Assembly: GCA_965198095.1 (NCBI GenBank)
Contig: OZ240239.1
Span: 3,596,001-3,660,000, forward strand
Length of the DNA: 64,000 nucleotides
Origin: CBDFJH01 sp965198095
Lineage (GTDB): Bacteria > Latescibacterota > UBA2968 > GCA-2709665
Direction of reading: 5' to 3'
Shown here: positions 16,919 through 25,728 of the stretch, one piece after another
Layout of the letters: each line of letters opens with the position of its first letter
Numbering within the stretch: the stretch's first letter is position 1
Made by a program: the position numbers and the translations under genes
The notes under the pieces: model-generated
Told to the model about the DNA's origin: nothing
What the model saw: only the letters and a program-made list of their open reading frames with translations
Databases searched by the model: none

Positions 16919-18514
16919 CTAATTCAAGGAGCGCCCTTGATCTCCCAGGTTTTCGTAGCTGATTCCCTCAAACGCCGGCATCGAATCGGCCAGATCGTGC
17001 AACACGTCCCCTGCGCTGTCATACCCCGCTTCGCTTCCCATGGATTGGAGCAGATCTCTCAGGATCTCCCAGTCTGCCTTTGCGTCCCCCGGAGGCGCGA
17101 GCCCGCGACGGATTCGCTGCACCCTGCCGTCGTGGTTCGTGAACGTCCCGTCCTTCTCAACAAAGGATGCGCCGGCCAGCACCACATCGGCCCCCCGCGA
17201 CAGCTCGTTCGACGAAATGTCCTGAACCACGAGAAAATCCAGCTTACCGAGCGTCTCGATCTCTCTCCGCGTGAGCGTCGCCTCGGGATCCCCGTTCAGA
17301 TAATAGAGGGCTTTGATCCTCCCGCTCTCGATTCCGGTCCAGATCTCCTCGACATCGACCGGCGCAAGGCCGACGCCACGCAGGACCTCTGCGGCGCCCC
17401 TCGCGTTCGGGGACTTCTCCGACCGAATGGTGAACCCGCTCTTGAAGGTCACATCACCTTCCGGACTGGCGTTCGTCCTTATCGCCACGGGCCCGCCGCC
17501 AAGAACCGATGCAAACAGCCGGCCGAACAGGAACTGTTCTTCGTTGGTTGCGTGTCCGGTGATAACGCCCGCAACAGCCTCACCTCCGTGCACCCCCTGA
17601 ACACGCTCCAGGCCCTCCTTGACTCGCTCCAGCGCCGCCTTCCAGAGGACCAGGTCCTCCGCTTCCTCCTTGCCCACGAGCGGAAAGAACAGGCGGTTTT
17701 CGCTGTGGACATAGCCCCAGCCGTGGCGCCCGTCATCACACATCCAGAAGTCGTTCACCGCTCTGTTCTCACGAGGCACGAGCCTGTATATGCGCTCATT
17801 GTTCATATCCGCCCGAATGTTGCAGCCGGTGCTGCACCCCGGACAGATCGTATCCACGCCCTTGAGAAACCAGACCCGCTGCTTGAACAGAAACTCCTTA
17901 TCCAACAGCGCGCCCACGGGACAGATGTCCACGGTGTTCCCCGAAAGCCGATTGTCAAGCCGCATGCCGGGGAAGATGTCGACCTCGTTGTGAACGCCGC
18001 GATTGAAATAGCCAAGCTCGCCCGTTCCGGAGATCTCGTCGCAGAAACGGATGCAGCGCGTGCAACGGATGCAGCGATCCGAGTAGAGCAACGTATGTTT
18101 TCCGATATCCTTTTTTGGCTGGATCGACTTCGATTCAAAGAACCGGCCCTCTCCAGCACCGTGAGCGTAGCTGTAGTCCTGCAGGTCGCACTCGCCGGCC
18201 TGGTCGCAGATCGGGCAGTCGAGCGGGTGGTTGATCAGCAGAAATTCCATCACCGCCTCCTGCGTCTCTCTGACGAGTTCGCTCTGCGTCTCAACGACCA
18301 TCCCCTCTGTCGGCATGGCCGTACAGGAAGGCAGAAGGCCGCGCCTCCCGTTGGCCTCAATCTCCACCAGGCACATCCGGCAGTTCGCGGGCGCGCTCAA
18401 TCCCGGGTGGTAACAGTAGTGCGGAATGTGAACGCCGTGATCCAGGGCCGTCATCAAAACGTTTCTGCCCGGAACGACTTCAATCTCTTTGCCGTCAATC
18501 GTAAAGTTGGCCAT
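16919..18514 (-). CDS. nuoG: NADH-quinone oxidoreductase subunit G, short form
   Basis: Iron-sulfur subunit of the electron-input arm. The N-terminal ferredoxin domain has CYHPGLSAPANCRMC and a further Cys; then come HPLDCPICDQAGECDLQD, CIRCTRCIRFC and the molybdopterin-fold part with CPGCSTGCNI. At 531 residues it is shorter than many NuoG proteins, mainly in the C-terminal molybdopterin-like domain. I start at ATG 18514 (MANFTIDGKEI): the six extra residues from the upstream ATG at 18532 are encoded by the end of a repeat element (18519-18654), which also supplies the only Shine-Dalgarno-like bases. Confidence 0.93.
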   Translation of the reverse strand: MANFTIDGKEIEVVPGRNVLMTALDHGVHIPHYCYHPGLSAPANCRMCLVEIEANGRRGLLPSCTAMPTEGMVVETQSELVRETQEAVMEFLLINHPLDCPICDQAGECDLQDYSYAHGAGEGRFFESKSIQPKKDIGKHTLLYSDRCIRCTRCIRFCDEISGTGELGYFNRGVHNEVDIFPGMRLDNRLSGNTVDICPVGALLDKEFLFKQRVWFLKGVDTICPGCSTGCNIRADMNNERIYRLVPRENRAVNDFWMCDDGRHGWGYVHSENRLFFPLVGKEEAEDLVLWKAALERVKEGLERVQGVHGGEAVAGVITGHATNEEQFLFGRLFASVLGGGPVAIRTNASPEGDVTFKSGFTIRSEKSPNARGAAEVLRGVGLAPVDVEEIWTGIESGRIKALYYLNGDPEATLTRREIETLGKLDFLVVQDISSNELSRGADVVLAGASFVEKDGTFTNHDGRVQRIRRGLAPPGDAKADWEILRDLLQSMGSEAGYDSAGDVLHDLADSMPAFEGISYENLGDQGRSLN

Positions 18515-18518
18515 CTGA

Positions 18519-18654
18519 CCTGAATCATTCATGAATTTGATGAAACTTCCATAATTTTATGTAGAACAATCAGTTATCCAAGTTGAGTCAAACTTTGCTT
18601 TGGTGCAATAACTGGAAAGCCCAGTACTTACGCAGATTTCATGAGTTATTCGGG
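18519..18654. mobile_element. Short terminal-inverted-repeat element (copy a)
   Basis: A 136-bp non-coding element filling most of the nuoG-nuoF gap. One end reads CCTGAATCATTCAT; the other, ATGAGTTATTCGGG, is an imperfect inverted copy. The interior shares ATTTTATGTAGAACAATCAG and ACTGGAAAGCCCAGTA with the elements at 29092 and 42641, including a small ACTGG/CCAGT hairpin. It corresponds to the first 149-bp module of those longer copies. No transposase is encoded, so it would be a MITE-type element moved in trans. Confidence 0.75.
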
Positions 18655-18670
18655 CCAGGTCACCGGTCGT

Positions 18671-19975
18671 TCAATACCTGCTGAGAGCCGGAAGGCTGAT
18701 CAACGCCTCGAAGTCCTGTCGAAACGCCTGCAAGAATCCGTGTATGGGGTAAGCAAAAGCCGCCCCGAATGGGCAAATCGTCGTCCACGGGCCAAGGAAA
18801 GGAGAGACCCGGTTCGCGATATCGGTCAGCGTATCCAGATCCTCGGGCCGACCCTGCCCCTGCTTGATGCGTTTCAGGATGTCCCGAGCCCACGGGCAAC
18901 CCTCTCTGCAGGGTGTGCACTGACCGCAAGACTCGTGTGAAAAAAAGTTCATCAGATTCAGCAGTGCATCGACCGGACAGGCGGTATCATCCATCACGAT
19001 GATCCCGCCCGTTCCGAACATCCCCTTGAATTCACCCCGCCCCGGTATTTGAAAATTGGCCGGATCCATCACCACGTCGATCTCGTTCGGCTTCATGGGC
19101 GGCGTCGACGCGCCCCCCGGAATCACGGCCTTGAGTTTGCGGCCGTTCGGGACGCCTCCGGCCAAGTCATAGATAATCTCCCGCATGGTCGCCGAACCGA
19201 TCTCCAGCTCCCACATGCCGGGGCGCTTGACGTGTCCGCTCACGCAAAAGATGAAGGTCCCAGGGAATCTCTCGCTCCCGATCGCCTTGAACCAGTCCGG
19301 GCCCTTGTTGATGATATGGGGCACATATGAGAGTGTCTGGACGTTGTTCACAATCGTCGGACAGTCGAAAACGCCCTTTTGCGCCGGAAAGGGCGGCTTT
19401 GCCCGGGGTTCGGCCCGCTTCCCCTCCAGAGACGCGATCAGACCCATCTCCTCTCCACAGATGTAGGCCCCCGCGCCCGGATGGGTGTACACGTCCAGAT
19501 CAAAGCCCGTTCCAAGGACGTTCTTTCCGATATATCCCGCCGCTCGGGCCTGATCGATCACGCGGTCCATCTGCACAAGCTCCTCCCACATCTCACCCCG
19601 GACGTAGATGTAGACGACGCTCGCCCGAATCGCATACGCAGCGATAATCGTCCCTTCCAGCAACTGGTGAGGATTCTTCTGCAGCAGCTGCCGGTCTTTG
19701 AAGGTCCCGGGCTCACTCTCGTCGGCGTTGACACACAGATAAGAAGGCGCTTCAGGCGCCTTGGGCATGAAGCCCCACTTCATGCCTGTGGAAAACCAAG
19801 CCCCGCCTCGTCCCGAAAGGCCCGAGTCCATCACGCGCTCGATGACGTCGTCCGGCGCCATTTCCAGGGCCATTTCCAGGGCCTTGTAGCCGCCGTGCCG
19901 TCTGTAGACCTCCAGATCTTGCAGGTTCTCAACGCCAAACAGTTTGGTAATAATCTTGTATTCTTTGACGGACAT
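18671..19975 (-). CDS. nuoF: NADH-quinone oxidoreductase subunit F
   Basis: NADH- and FMN-binding subunit of complex I, 434 residues. The flavin/NADH region GLSGRGGAWFSTGMKWGFMP, CVNADESEPGTFKDRQLL and YICGEEMGLIASLEGKRAEPRAKPPFPAQKGVF are present. The N3 cluster ligands lie in ESCGQCTPCREGC and TTICPFGAAFAYPI. The start MSVKEYKIITKLFG is the typical NuoF beginning. It is 149 bases after nuoE, a wider gap than elsewhere in the operon. Confidence 0.97.
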   Translation of the reverse strand: MSVKEYKIITKLFGVENLQDLEVYRRHGGYKALEMALEMAPDDVIERVMDSGLSGRGGAWFSTGMKWGFMPKAPEAPSYLCVNADESEPGTFKDRQLLQKNPHQLLEGTIIAAYAIRASVVYIYVRGEMWEELVQMDRVIDQARAAGYIGKNVLGTGFDLDVYTHPGAGAYICGEEMGLIASLEGKRAEPRAKPPFPAQKGVFDCPTIVNNVQTLSYVPHIINKGPDWFKAIGSERFPGTFIFCVSGHVKRPGMWELEIGSATMREIIYDLAGGVPNGRKLKAVIPGGASTPPMKPNEIDVVMDPANFQIPGRGEFKGMFGTGGIIVMDDTACPVDALLNLMNFFSHESCGQCTPCREGCPWARDILKRIKQGQGRPEDLDTLTDIANRVSPFLGPWTTICPFGAAFAYPIHGFLQAFRQDFEALISLPALSRY

Positions 19976-20124
19976 GGTCTCCGGCCTGTGCGTGCCTCCG
20001 CTGCGCGCCGGAAAGGATGCAGGGCATCCCCCCGTTTCCGCTCCGGGGCAGGCTCAGTTTTTCCCAAGCGGTGTCATTTCAGGCCCAACCCCCACCGCGG
20101 CCGCCCACCCGGACGACTGAGCAT

Positions 20125-20604
20125 TCACTCCAGTTCGTCCAAGAGCGCGTCCAACCGTTCCCTGCTGATGTATCGGTGCAGCGTGTCGTTGATCCGAATG
20201 GCAGGCGCGCCTTCGCACGCCGCGATGCACTCAGCCTTCATCAACGTGAATTTCCCGTCTTCCGTCGTCCCGCCCACGCCGATCCTCAGCTTGGCCCCCA
20301 GGTAGTCCACAATCTTCTGTGCGCCGCAAAGCGAGCAGGAAAGCGTGCTGCACACCTGTATCACATATCTCCCCACAGGGGCCTTGTAGAACATCGGGTA
20401 AAAGCTCATCACGCCTGCTGCCCTCGCAGGCGGCATCTCCAGCATTTCGGCGACGTAACGAAGGCCTTCCATCGAGACGTAGCCCCATTCCCGCTGGGCG
20501 AGATGGAGAACCGGCAAGATCGCGGCCTCCTTCCGGCCGCTCGGATAACGACCGATGATTTCTTCACACGCCTTCTGTGCCGCGGGCGACAGGGTCACCG
20601 CCAT
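20125..20604 (-). CDS. nuoE: NADH-quinone oxidoreductase subunit E
   Basis: Thioredoxin-fold [2Fe-2S] (N1a) subunit of the NADH module, 159 residues. The four ligand cysteines sit in CSTLSCSLCGAQ (first and fifth-following Cys) and ECIAACEGAP. The helical N-terminal domain contains RKEAAILPVLHLAQREWGYVS. It pairs with NuoF downstream. Confidence 0.95.
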   Translation of the reverse strand: MAVTLSPAAQKACEEIIGRYPSGRKEAAILPVLHLAQREWGYVSMEGLRYVAEMLEMPPARAAGVMSFYPMFYKAPVGRYVIQVCSTLSCSLCGAQKIVDYLGAKLRIGVGGTTEDGKFTLMKAECIAACEGAPAIRINDTLHRYISRERLDALLDELE

Positions 20605-20664
20605 TCTAACGCCCTATATGCCATCGCAGATTTCGGATAGTGGATTGAAATCGGTCTTCGGTCC

Positions 20665-22431
20665 TTACCGGTCCAGCTCTCCGGCGATCACGTTGATGCT
20701 TCCCAGGACAGCCACGACGTCAGCCACCATATGGCCCTCGATCAACTCGGAGAAACACTGATAGTTCATGAAGGAGGGCGGACGGACTCTCAAACGGTAG
20801 GCCTCCCCCCTGCCGTCGCTTACCAGATAGAAACCAAGCTCTCCGTTCGGAGATTCGGTCGCGACGTAGGTCTCGCCCACGGGCGGCGCGAGCCCGTGAC
20901 CCTCCATGGTGACCTTGAAGTGGTGAATGAGCGATTCCATGCCCCAATACACACGATCCTTTTCAGGCAGGATGACCTTGGCGTCATCCACCTTTACAGG
21001 ACCCTCCGGAAGACGGTTCGCCGCCTGTTCTATGATTCGTACGCTCTGCCTGAGTTCTTCCATCCGGACGAGGTAGCGATCGTAGACATCGCCGTTCTCG
21101 CCCACCGGAATGTCGAAATCGTAATCCTCGTAGCCCATGTAGGGCTCGGCCTTTCTCAAATCGTAAGCCACGCCGGAGCCGCGCAGCATCGGCCCCGTCA
21201 TATTCCAGGCCATGGCATCTTCGGCAGAGATGATCCCAATTCCTTTCGTGCGGTCAATCCAGATGCGGTTCCGCGTCAACAGCCGGTCCACTTCGTCCAT
21301 CGCCTTTGGAAACTGGACGGTGAACTCCTCGACCGCCTCCTGAAAGTTCTCAGGGACGTCCCAGCCCACCCCCCCCACTCTCGTGTAGCTCGTCGTCAGC
21401 CTTGCACCCGTTACCGCCTCGAATATGTCGTAGAGCCACTCCCTCTGCTCAAAGGTGTAAAGAAAGACCGTCATCGCACCGATGTCCAGCGCGTGCGTCC
21501 CGAGCCAGACCATATGATCGGCGATTCGAGAAAGCTCGGCAAGAATCACTCGGATGCAGACCGCGCGCGGAGGGACTTCCAGACCCATCAGGTGCTCCAC
21601 GCTCATCGCGAAGCCGATGTTGTTGCACAACGGCGACAGATAGTTCATTCGGTCGGTGACGGTCACCCATTGATTGAAGTTGTGATGCTCACCCAGTTTT
21701 TCGAATCCGGTATGGAGATATCCGATGTCCGGCACACACCTTGTGATCCGCTCTCCGTCCAGCTCCAACGTGAGTCGCAGCGTGCCGTGCGTGGCTGGGT
21801 GTTGTGGCCCCAGGTTCAAAACCATGCGCTCGGAGGCGAGCGGATCCTCAATCCCTCTCTCAGTCGTCTCAAAGAAAGGATTTCCTTCGAATCCGGGATC
21901 CTCGGGCGCAATGACATCCCGCTCTCCCCGCCCGTGCATCGGATAGTCCTTTCGGAGCGGATAGTCCTTGAAGTTTACCGGCATCAGGATGCGGCGCAGG
22001 TCCGGATGCCCCTGGAATCGCAATCCGAACATATCGTAGACCTCTCGCTCCGGCCACTCCGCACCCCTCCAGACCGGGCAGGCAGAGTCTATCGAGCAGG
22101 TCTCCTCGTCCACCTGCGCCCGAACCCTGAAGCGCTTGTTGTGCGGGTGCGAGTAGAGGTGATAAACGACGTGGAACCGGGCCGACGGCCTCGGACCCAG
22201 GTAGTCGGAATAGTCAATCGCCGTCAGGTCCGTCAGCCGGTCGTAGGCGAGGTCGGGATCGTCTCTCAGGAAGGTCAATATCTCCCGTATTTTTCCCTTC
22301 TTGCAGACCGCCGTGGTCTCGCCTCTGAAGTCGGCGACCTCGGAGACCGCATCGCCGAATCGCTCCGTCAACTTCTGAGCCGTCAAGTTCGAAACGGCCT
22401 CGGCTCTGGTTTCTTTACGCATACCTGTCAA
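20665..22431 (-). CDS. nuoCD: NADH-quinone oxidoreductase fused subunit C/D
   Basis: A single 588-residue protein joining NuoC (about 1-200, with VYHLYSHPHNKRFRVRAQVD and CPVWRGAEWPEREVYDMFGLRFQGHPDLRRILMP) to NuoD (about 215-588, with GPQHPATHGTLRLTLELDGE and DPCFS-like ending region SFMNYQCFSELIEGHMVADVVAVLGSINVIAGELDR). NuoD forms part of the quinone site. The C-D fusion is known from enterobacteria and some other lineages. nuoB is absent from its usual place between nuoA and this gene; only 164 bases separate them. Confidence 0.97.
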   Translation of the reverse strand: MTGMRKETRAEAVSNLTAQKLTERFGDAVSEVADFRGETTAVCKKGKIREILTFLRDDPDLAYDRLTDLTAIDYSDYLGPRPSARFHVVYHLYSHPHNKRFRVRAQVDEETCSIDSACPVWRGAEWPEREVYDMFGLRFQGHPDLRRILMPVNFKDYPLRKDYPMHGRGERDVIAPEDPGFEGNPFFETTERGIEDPLASERMVLNLGPQHPATHGTLRLTLELDGERITRCVPDIGYLHTGFEKLGEHHNFNQWVTVTDRMNYLSPLCNNIGFAMSVEHLMGLEVPPRAVCIRVILAELSRIADHMVWLGTHALDIGAMTVFLYTFEQREWLYDIFEAVTGARLTTSYTRVGGVGWDVPENFQEAVEEFTVQFPKAMDEVDRLLTRNRIWIDRTKGIGIISAEDAMAWNMTGPMLRGSGVAYDLRKAEPYMGYEDYDFDIPVGENGDVYDRYLVRMEELRQSVRIIEQAANRLPEGPVKVDDAKVILPEKDRVYWGMESLIHHFKVTMEGHGLAPPVGETYVATESPNGELGFYLVSDGRGEAYRLRVRPPSFMNYQCFSELIEGHMVADVVAVLGSINVIAGELDR

Positions 22432-22595
22432 GCCATCGGAGTCCGCGATGGAGTCGCGTTTCCGGGTTTTCCTGCTTCGTGATCTCGCATCCCCGTGTCG
22501 CCGATGGACTCAGGGCACCCGCGCCGTGTCTCCGGGTCGAACCCGGCCGGGATCCAACTCAATAGTTTCGCGAGATGGGAGATCGGGCCACGGGG

Positions 22596-22961
22596 CTAAT
22601 CCCAATCCAGTCCTCCCTTTCGCCACGAGTAGGCGAGGCCCAGACCCAACACGCCAAGGAAAACGGCCATGCCGACAAAAATAAAAATGCCCTGAACCAA
22701 CAGATCCTTGAAGACAACGGCCCAGGGATACAGGAACACGACTTCAATATCGAAGATAATGAAGTCCATGGCCACGAGGTAAAACTTGACGGGAAAGCGG
22801 AGACGGGCATCTCCTACTGGCGGAACACCCGATTCGTAGGGGGAGAGCTTGACTGGATTGGGCCGACGCGGACCGAACCCGTGCGTCGCGACCAGGCTGA
22901 CGAGCGCAAACCCGCCGACAACCGCCATCAGGATTGCAATGGGCAGATAGTCCCTCAGCAT
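22596..22961 (-). CDS. nuoA: NADH-quinone oxidoreductase subunit A
   Basis: Small membrane subunit of complex I, 121 residues and three helices. Recognised by KLSPYESGVPPVGDARLRFPVKFYLVAMDFIIFDIEVVFLYPWAVVFKDL and the end SWRKGGLDWD. It is the first gene of the nuo run; the promoter at 23056-23084 lies about 90-120 bases upstream. Confidence 0.96.
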   Translation of the reverse strand: MLRDYLPIAILMAVVGGFALVSLVATHGFGPRRPNPVKLSPYESGVPPVGDARLRFPVKFYLVAMDFIIFDIEVVFLYPWAVVFKDLLVQGIFIFVGMAVFLGVLGLGLAYSWRKGGLDWD

Positions 22962-23055
22962 GGGAAGCTACAACCTTGCCGGCCGGACGGGCAAAAACTC
23001 ATAAGATCAAATTCATCAGGCACTTAAGCGTGCTAATGTCGCATAGAGATACGAT

Positions 23056-23084
23056 AGTATATTGCAAGCCCCGACAAATGTCAA
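23056..23084 (-). promoter_or_regulatory. Strong sigma70-like promoter for the nuo-atp run
   Basis: On the minus strand a perfect TTGACA (23079-23084) is followed after exactly 17 bases by TATACT (23056-23061). The expected start is near 23049, giving an untranslated leader of roughly 90 bases before nuoA. The surrounding DNA is AT-rich compared with the genes. It is the best promoter match in the window. Confidence 0.8.
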
Positions 23085-23109
23085 GGCATTTTGCCCTTTG
23101 CTACGAGGC

Positions 23110-23139
23110 TTGACCTCGCCAAGGTTTTCGCGCTATTTT
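23110..23139 (+). promoter_or_regulatory. Candidate divergent promoter for the GNAT gene
   Basis: TTGACC (23110-23115), 18-base spacer, TATTTT (23134-23139) on the plus strand, about 110 bases before the acetyltransferase start. It is divergent from the nuo promoter, with the two -35 boxes about 25 bases apart, so shared regulation is possible. Confidence 0.4.
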
Positions 23140-23251
23140 GCAGGTACTGCGCTGACTTATTCACGATAGAAATCGGCGGGTCCAGGTCGCGACAAAGCGC
23201 CCGTCCACGTTCGTCGCGTCCCGGCGGTCCTCCCTGAACAGGACAGCCCCG

Positions 23252-23854
23252 ATGTTTCATCAACGCATCGCAGAGCGCTTCAAGAGGCGCCCGTCCGCTC
23301 CCAAGAAGCTTCGGCCCCAACTCGAGATGGTCAGGTTGAATCTAGAGGACCTGCCGGAGATCGTCGTCCCCGAGGGCTACGCGCTCAGGACCTATCTTCC
23401 AGGCGACGAGATCGCCTGGTGCAGAATTATGGAGGGCAGTGTCGGAAGAAACTGGACGGAGGAGAAATGGAAGACGCTGATCCTTCAGGATGCACGCTTC
23501 GATCCCGAGAACCTGTTCCTGGCGACCCACCGCGGAGAGCCGGTCGCGAGCGGTTGTGCCTGGCGTCTCGGCACGGGAGATCCGGAAGTCGGAGTGTTTC
23601 ACATGATCGCTACGCTCGAAGCTCACCGAGGAAAGGGCCTGGGACACCTGCTCAACGCAGCGATTCTCCATCGTCTCCGGACCCTCCGGTTCCAAAGGGC
23701 ACGCCTCTCCACCGACGACTTTCGCATCCCCGCGATCAAGAGCTATCTGAAAGCGGGGTTTGTTCCGTTCTACACGCACCGGAATCATCGGAGGAGATGG
23801 AAGCGCATTCTGCGGCAGCTGGGGATTTCGGAGCCGTCTATCGCGCAAGAATGA
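23252..23854 (+). CDS. GNAT-family N-acetyltransferase
   Basis: A 200-residue protein with a GNAT fold at about 40-190. The acetyl-CoA loop appears in HMIATLEAHRGKGLGHLLNAAILHRLRTLRFQRARLSTDDFRIPAIKSYLKAGFVP, with the R/Q-x-x-G-x-G/A motif as HRGKGLGH. The substrate is unknown. The N-terminus (about 1-30) is basic and may be an over-extension; an internal ATG at residue 26 is another start. It ends 23 bases before the convergent DCC gene. Confidence 0.8.
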   Translation: MFHQRIAERFKRRPSAPKKLRPQLEMVRLNLEDLPEIVVPEGYALRTYLPGDEIAWCRIMEGSVGRNWTEEKWKTLILQDARFDPENLFLATHRGEPVASGCAWRLGTGDPEVGVFHMIATLEAHRGKGLGHLLNAAILHRLRTLRFQRARLSTDDFRIPAIKSYLKAGFVPFYTHRNHRRRWKRILRQLGISEPSIAQE

Positions 23855-23876
23855 GTTCCGGGCCGGGGAGGTCCCG

Positions 23877-24281
23877 TCAAAGACCTTTCCCCTGTTCTGA
23901 ATACGGAGTCTCGCAAGCTCCGGCTTCACATTCCACGCGACCGAAAAGATGTCGGCTCCTGGCGATGAGCGCGTAGCAAACCTTGAAAAGCTGGTGAATC
24001 ACAGGGACGCGATAAAGCCAGATCACGCGGTTGAACGGTGGGATCCTTCGGTAGATCTCGTAGACGGAATCGGCCCCGACGTGAATCTTTCCCTCATCCA
24101 CGACCAACCTCAACCCGGTGTTGAAATCGGACTCCACGAGCCGGGGAAAACGGACCTCCGTATCGGGACTCTGGCGAGGAAGGTATTCAAACTGATTCAG
24201 GTGATCCACCCGCTGAATCCTTCCTATACTCCATAGGCAAAACCGGCACGTCCCGTCGTATACGATCACTGGTCTGGTCAC
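23877..24281 (-). CDS. DCC-family thiol-disulfide oxidoreductase-like protein
   Basis: A 134-residue protein of the DCC family (DUF393) with the defining DGTCRFC motif at residues 9-15 right after the first strand. These small thioredoxin-fold-like proteins are predicted redox proteins; partners are unknown. Additional cysteines near the C-terminus (VECEAGACETP) could bind metal or form disulfides. It is convergent with the GNAT gene. Confidence 0.8.
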   Translation of the reverse strand: MTRPVIVYDGTCRFCLWSIGRIQRVDHLNQFEYLPRQSPDTEVRFPRLVESDFNTGLRLVVDEGKIHVGADSVYEIYRRIPPFNRVIWLYRVPVIHQLFKVCYALIARSRHLFGRVECEAGACETPYSEQGKGL

Positions 24282-24506
24282 GGACCAAAATTATCGTTTC
24301 AGGGCGGCTCCGTCAAGCTTTCTCCCTACCCCGGTCGCCGAACGGTTTGCGAGAACGATCTGCATGAAAACGATTCTCCCCGGATGACAGGGCGTTAGAC
24401 CCGGTAAAAATCTCGCCGGAGGCTTTTGACGTTGCGCCGAATTCGGCGGGCGTGTATCTTCAATCCACCGTCACGATGCGTCGCAATGTCTGCTGGAAGG
24501 AATCGT

Positions 24507-25610
24507 ATGTCCCAATCAGACGTCATTGGGTGCCCAACGGACGACGTGGATACGCCTGCCCTTCTCCTGGATCTGGACGTCATGGGGCGCAACATTCAAA
24601 AGATGGCGAACACCATCCTACGGGACGCGGGCATTCATTGGCGCCCCCATACGAAAGCCGTGAAGTCCCCCGCGCTTGCCCACAAACTTCTGGATGCGGG
24701 GGCGATCGGCGTCACGTGTGCGAAACTCGGCGAGGCGGAGGTCATGGCCGCCGGGGGGATCAAAGACATCCTGGTCTGCAATCAGGTCGTTGGCGCGCGC
24801 AAAGTGACGCGGCTCGCGAACCTGCGGAAGCACGCGGATGTGATGGTGAACGTCGACAGTGAAGAGAATGTGATGGAGATCGATCGCGCAGCCCGCGCGC
24901 ACGGCGTGACGGTCCGCGTCCTCATCGAAGTCGATGTCGGGATGCACCGCGCCGGCGTACAGCCCGGAATGCCGACACTGGCGCTGGCAAAAAAGATCTC
25001 CGACTGCAAGGGACTGAAGCTTGCCGGGCTAGAGACCTGGGAATCTCACGCGCTTCGGCTTCAGGATCCGGAGGAGAAGCGACGGGCCATCACGGAAGCG
25101 TTGGATCTTTTCGTGGACACGGCCCGATTGATTCGGGACAACGACATACCGGTCGAGATCCTCAGCTGCGGAGGTACCGGGACGTATTGGATCAGTGCTT
25201 TCCATCCGGGGGTTACGGAAGTCGTGGCCGGAGGCGGCGTCTACGGCGACATCCTCTACAAGAAGCATTTCGGGGTTGACCACGAATACGCACTTACCGT
25301 ACGCTCCACCGTTACCAGCCGCCCCGTGCCGACCCGGATCATCTGCGACGCAGGCAGAAAGACGATGAGCGGCGACATCGCCGAGCCGGAACCGATCGGC
25401 GTCCCCCACGTGGAATCCATTGCGCTGTCAGCCGAACACGGCATCATCCACCTGAGTCAATCGAGCGATCTCCCAAGAGTCGGGGACCGAATCTCCTTTG
25501 TCGTGGGTTACACCGACACGACCGTCTTCCTGCACGATCAACTCTACGCCGCTCGCAACGGCCGCGTAGAAGCCGTGTGGCCCCTGTTGGGCCGGGGCAA
25601 ACTGCAGTAG
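24507..25610 (+). CDS. D-threonine aldolase / D-serine dehydratase-like PLP enzyme
   Basis: A 367-residue fold-type III PLP enzyme. The alanine-racemase-like barrel begins DTPALLLDLDVMGRNI; the PLP lysine is expected in RPHTKAVKSP (lysine of RPHTK). The C-terminal domain (about 250-367) resembles the D-serine dehydratase-like domain that binds a divalent metal, with FVVGYTDTTVFLHDQLYAARNG. The likely role is breakdown of a D-3-hydroxy amino acid. I start at ATG 24507, preceded by GGAAGG, rather than the longer frame from 24426. It stands alone on the plus strand. Confidence 0.8.
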   Translation: MSQSDVIGCPTDDVDTPALLLDLDVMGRNIQKMANTILRDAGIHWRPHTKAVKSPALAHKLLDAGAIGVTCAKLGEAEVMAAGGIKDILVCNQVVGARKVTRLANLRKHADVMVNVDSEENVMEIDRAARAHGVTVRVLIEVDVGMHRAGVQPGMPTLALAKKISDCKGLKLAGLETWESHALRLQDPEEKRRAITEALDLFVDTARLIRDNDIPVEILSCGGTGTYWISAFHPGVTEVVAGGGVYGDILYKKHFGVDHEYALTVRSTVTSRPVPTRIICDAGRKTMSGDIAEPEPIGVPHVESIALSAEHGIIHLSQSSDLPRVGDRISFVVGYTDTTVFLHDQLYAARNGRVEAVWPLLGRGKLQ

Positions 25611-25626
25611 CGGACCGTTTGGACGC

Positions 25627-25644
25627 ATTCTCGCGATCGAGAAT
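25627..25644. promoter_or_regulatory. Inverted repeat in the frdA upstream region
   Basis: ATTCTCG-CGAT-CGAGAAT, a perfect 7-bp inverted repeat 85 bases before frdA and 17 after the preceding stop. It could be an operator or a weak terminator stem (a short T run follows at 25664). I see no clear promoter next to it. Confidence 0.3.
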
Positions 25645-25728
25645 TGGACGGCCCTTTTTCCGGAAACGATCTTGAGATTCCCTTACGAAAGTGATGTCAC
25701 AGAATCCATTGGCTCATAAGGAACCGGT

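Noticed and set aside
22525..22550. CCGGG-TTCGA-CCCGG-like stem resembling a tRNA T-arm on the minus strand between nuoA and nuoCD
   Set aside because: No acceptor stem, anticodon arm or correct spacing could be found around it.
22432..22595. A possible nuoB remnant between nuoA and nuoCD
   Set aside because: Reading all frames of the 164-base gap shows no NuoB cysteine motif or conserved C-terminal text.
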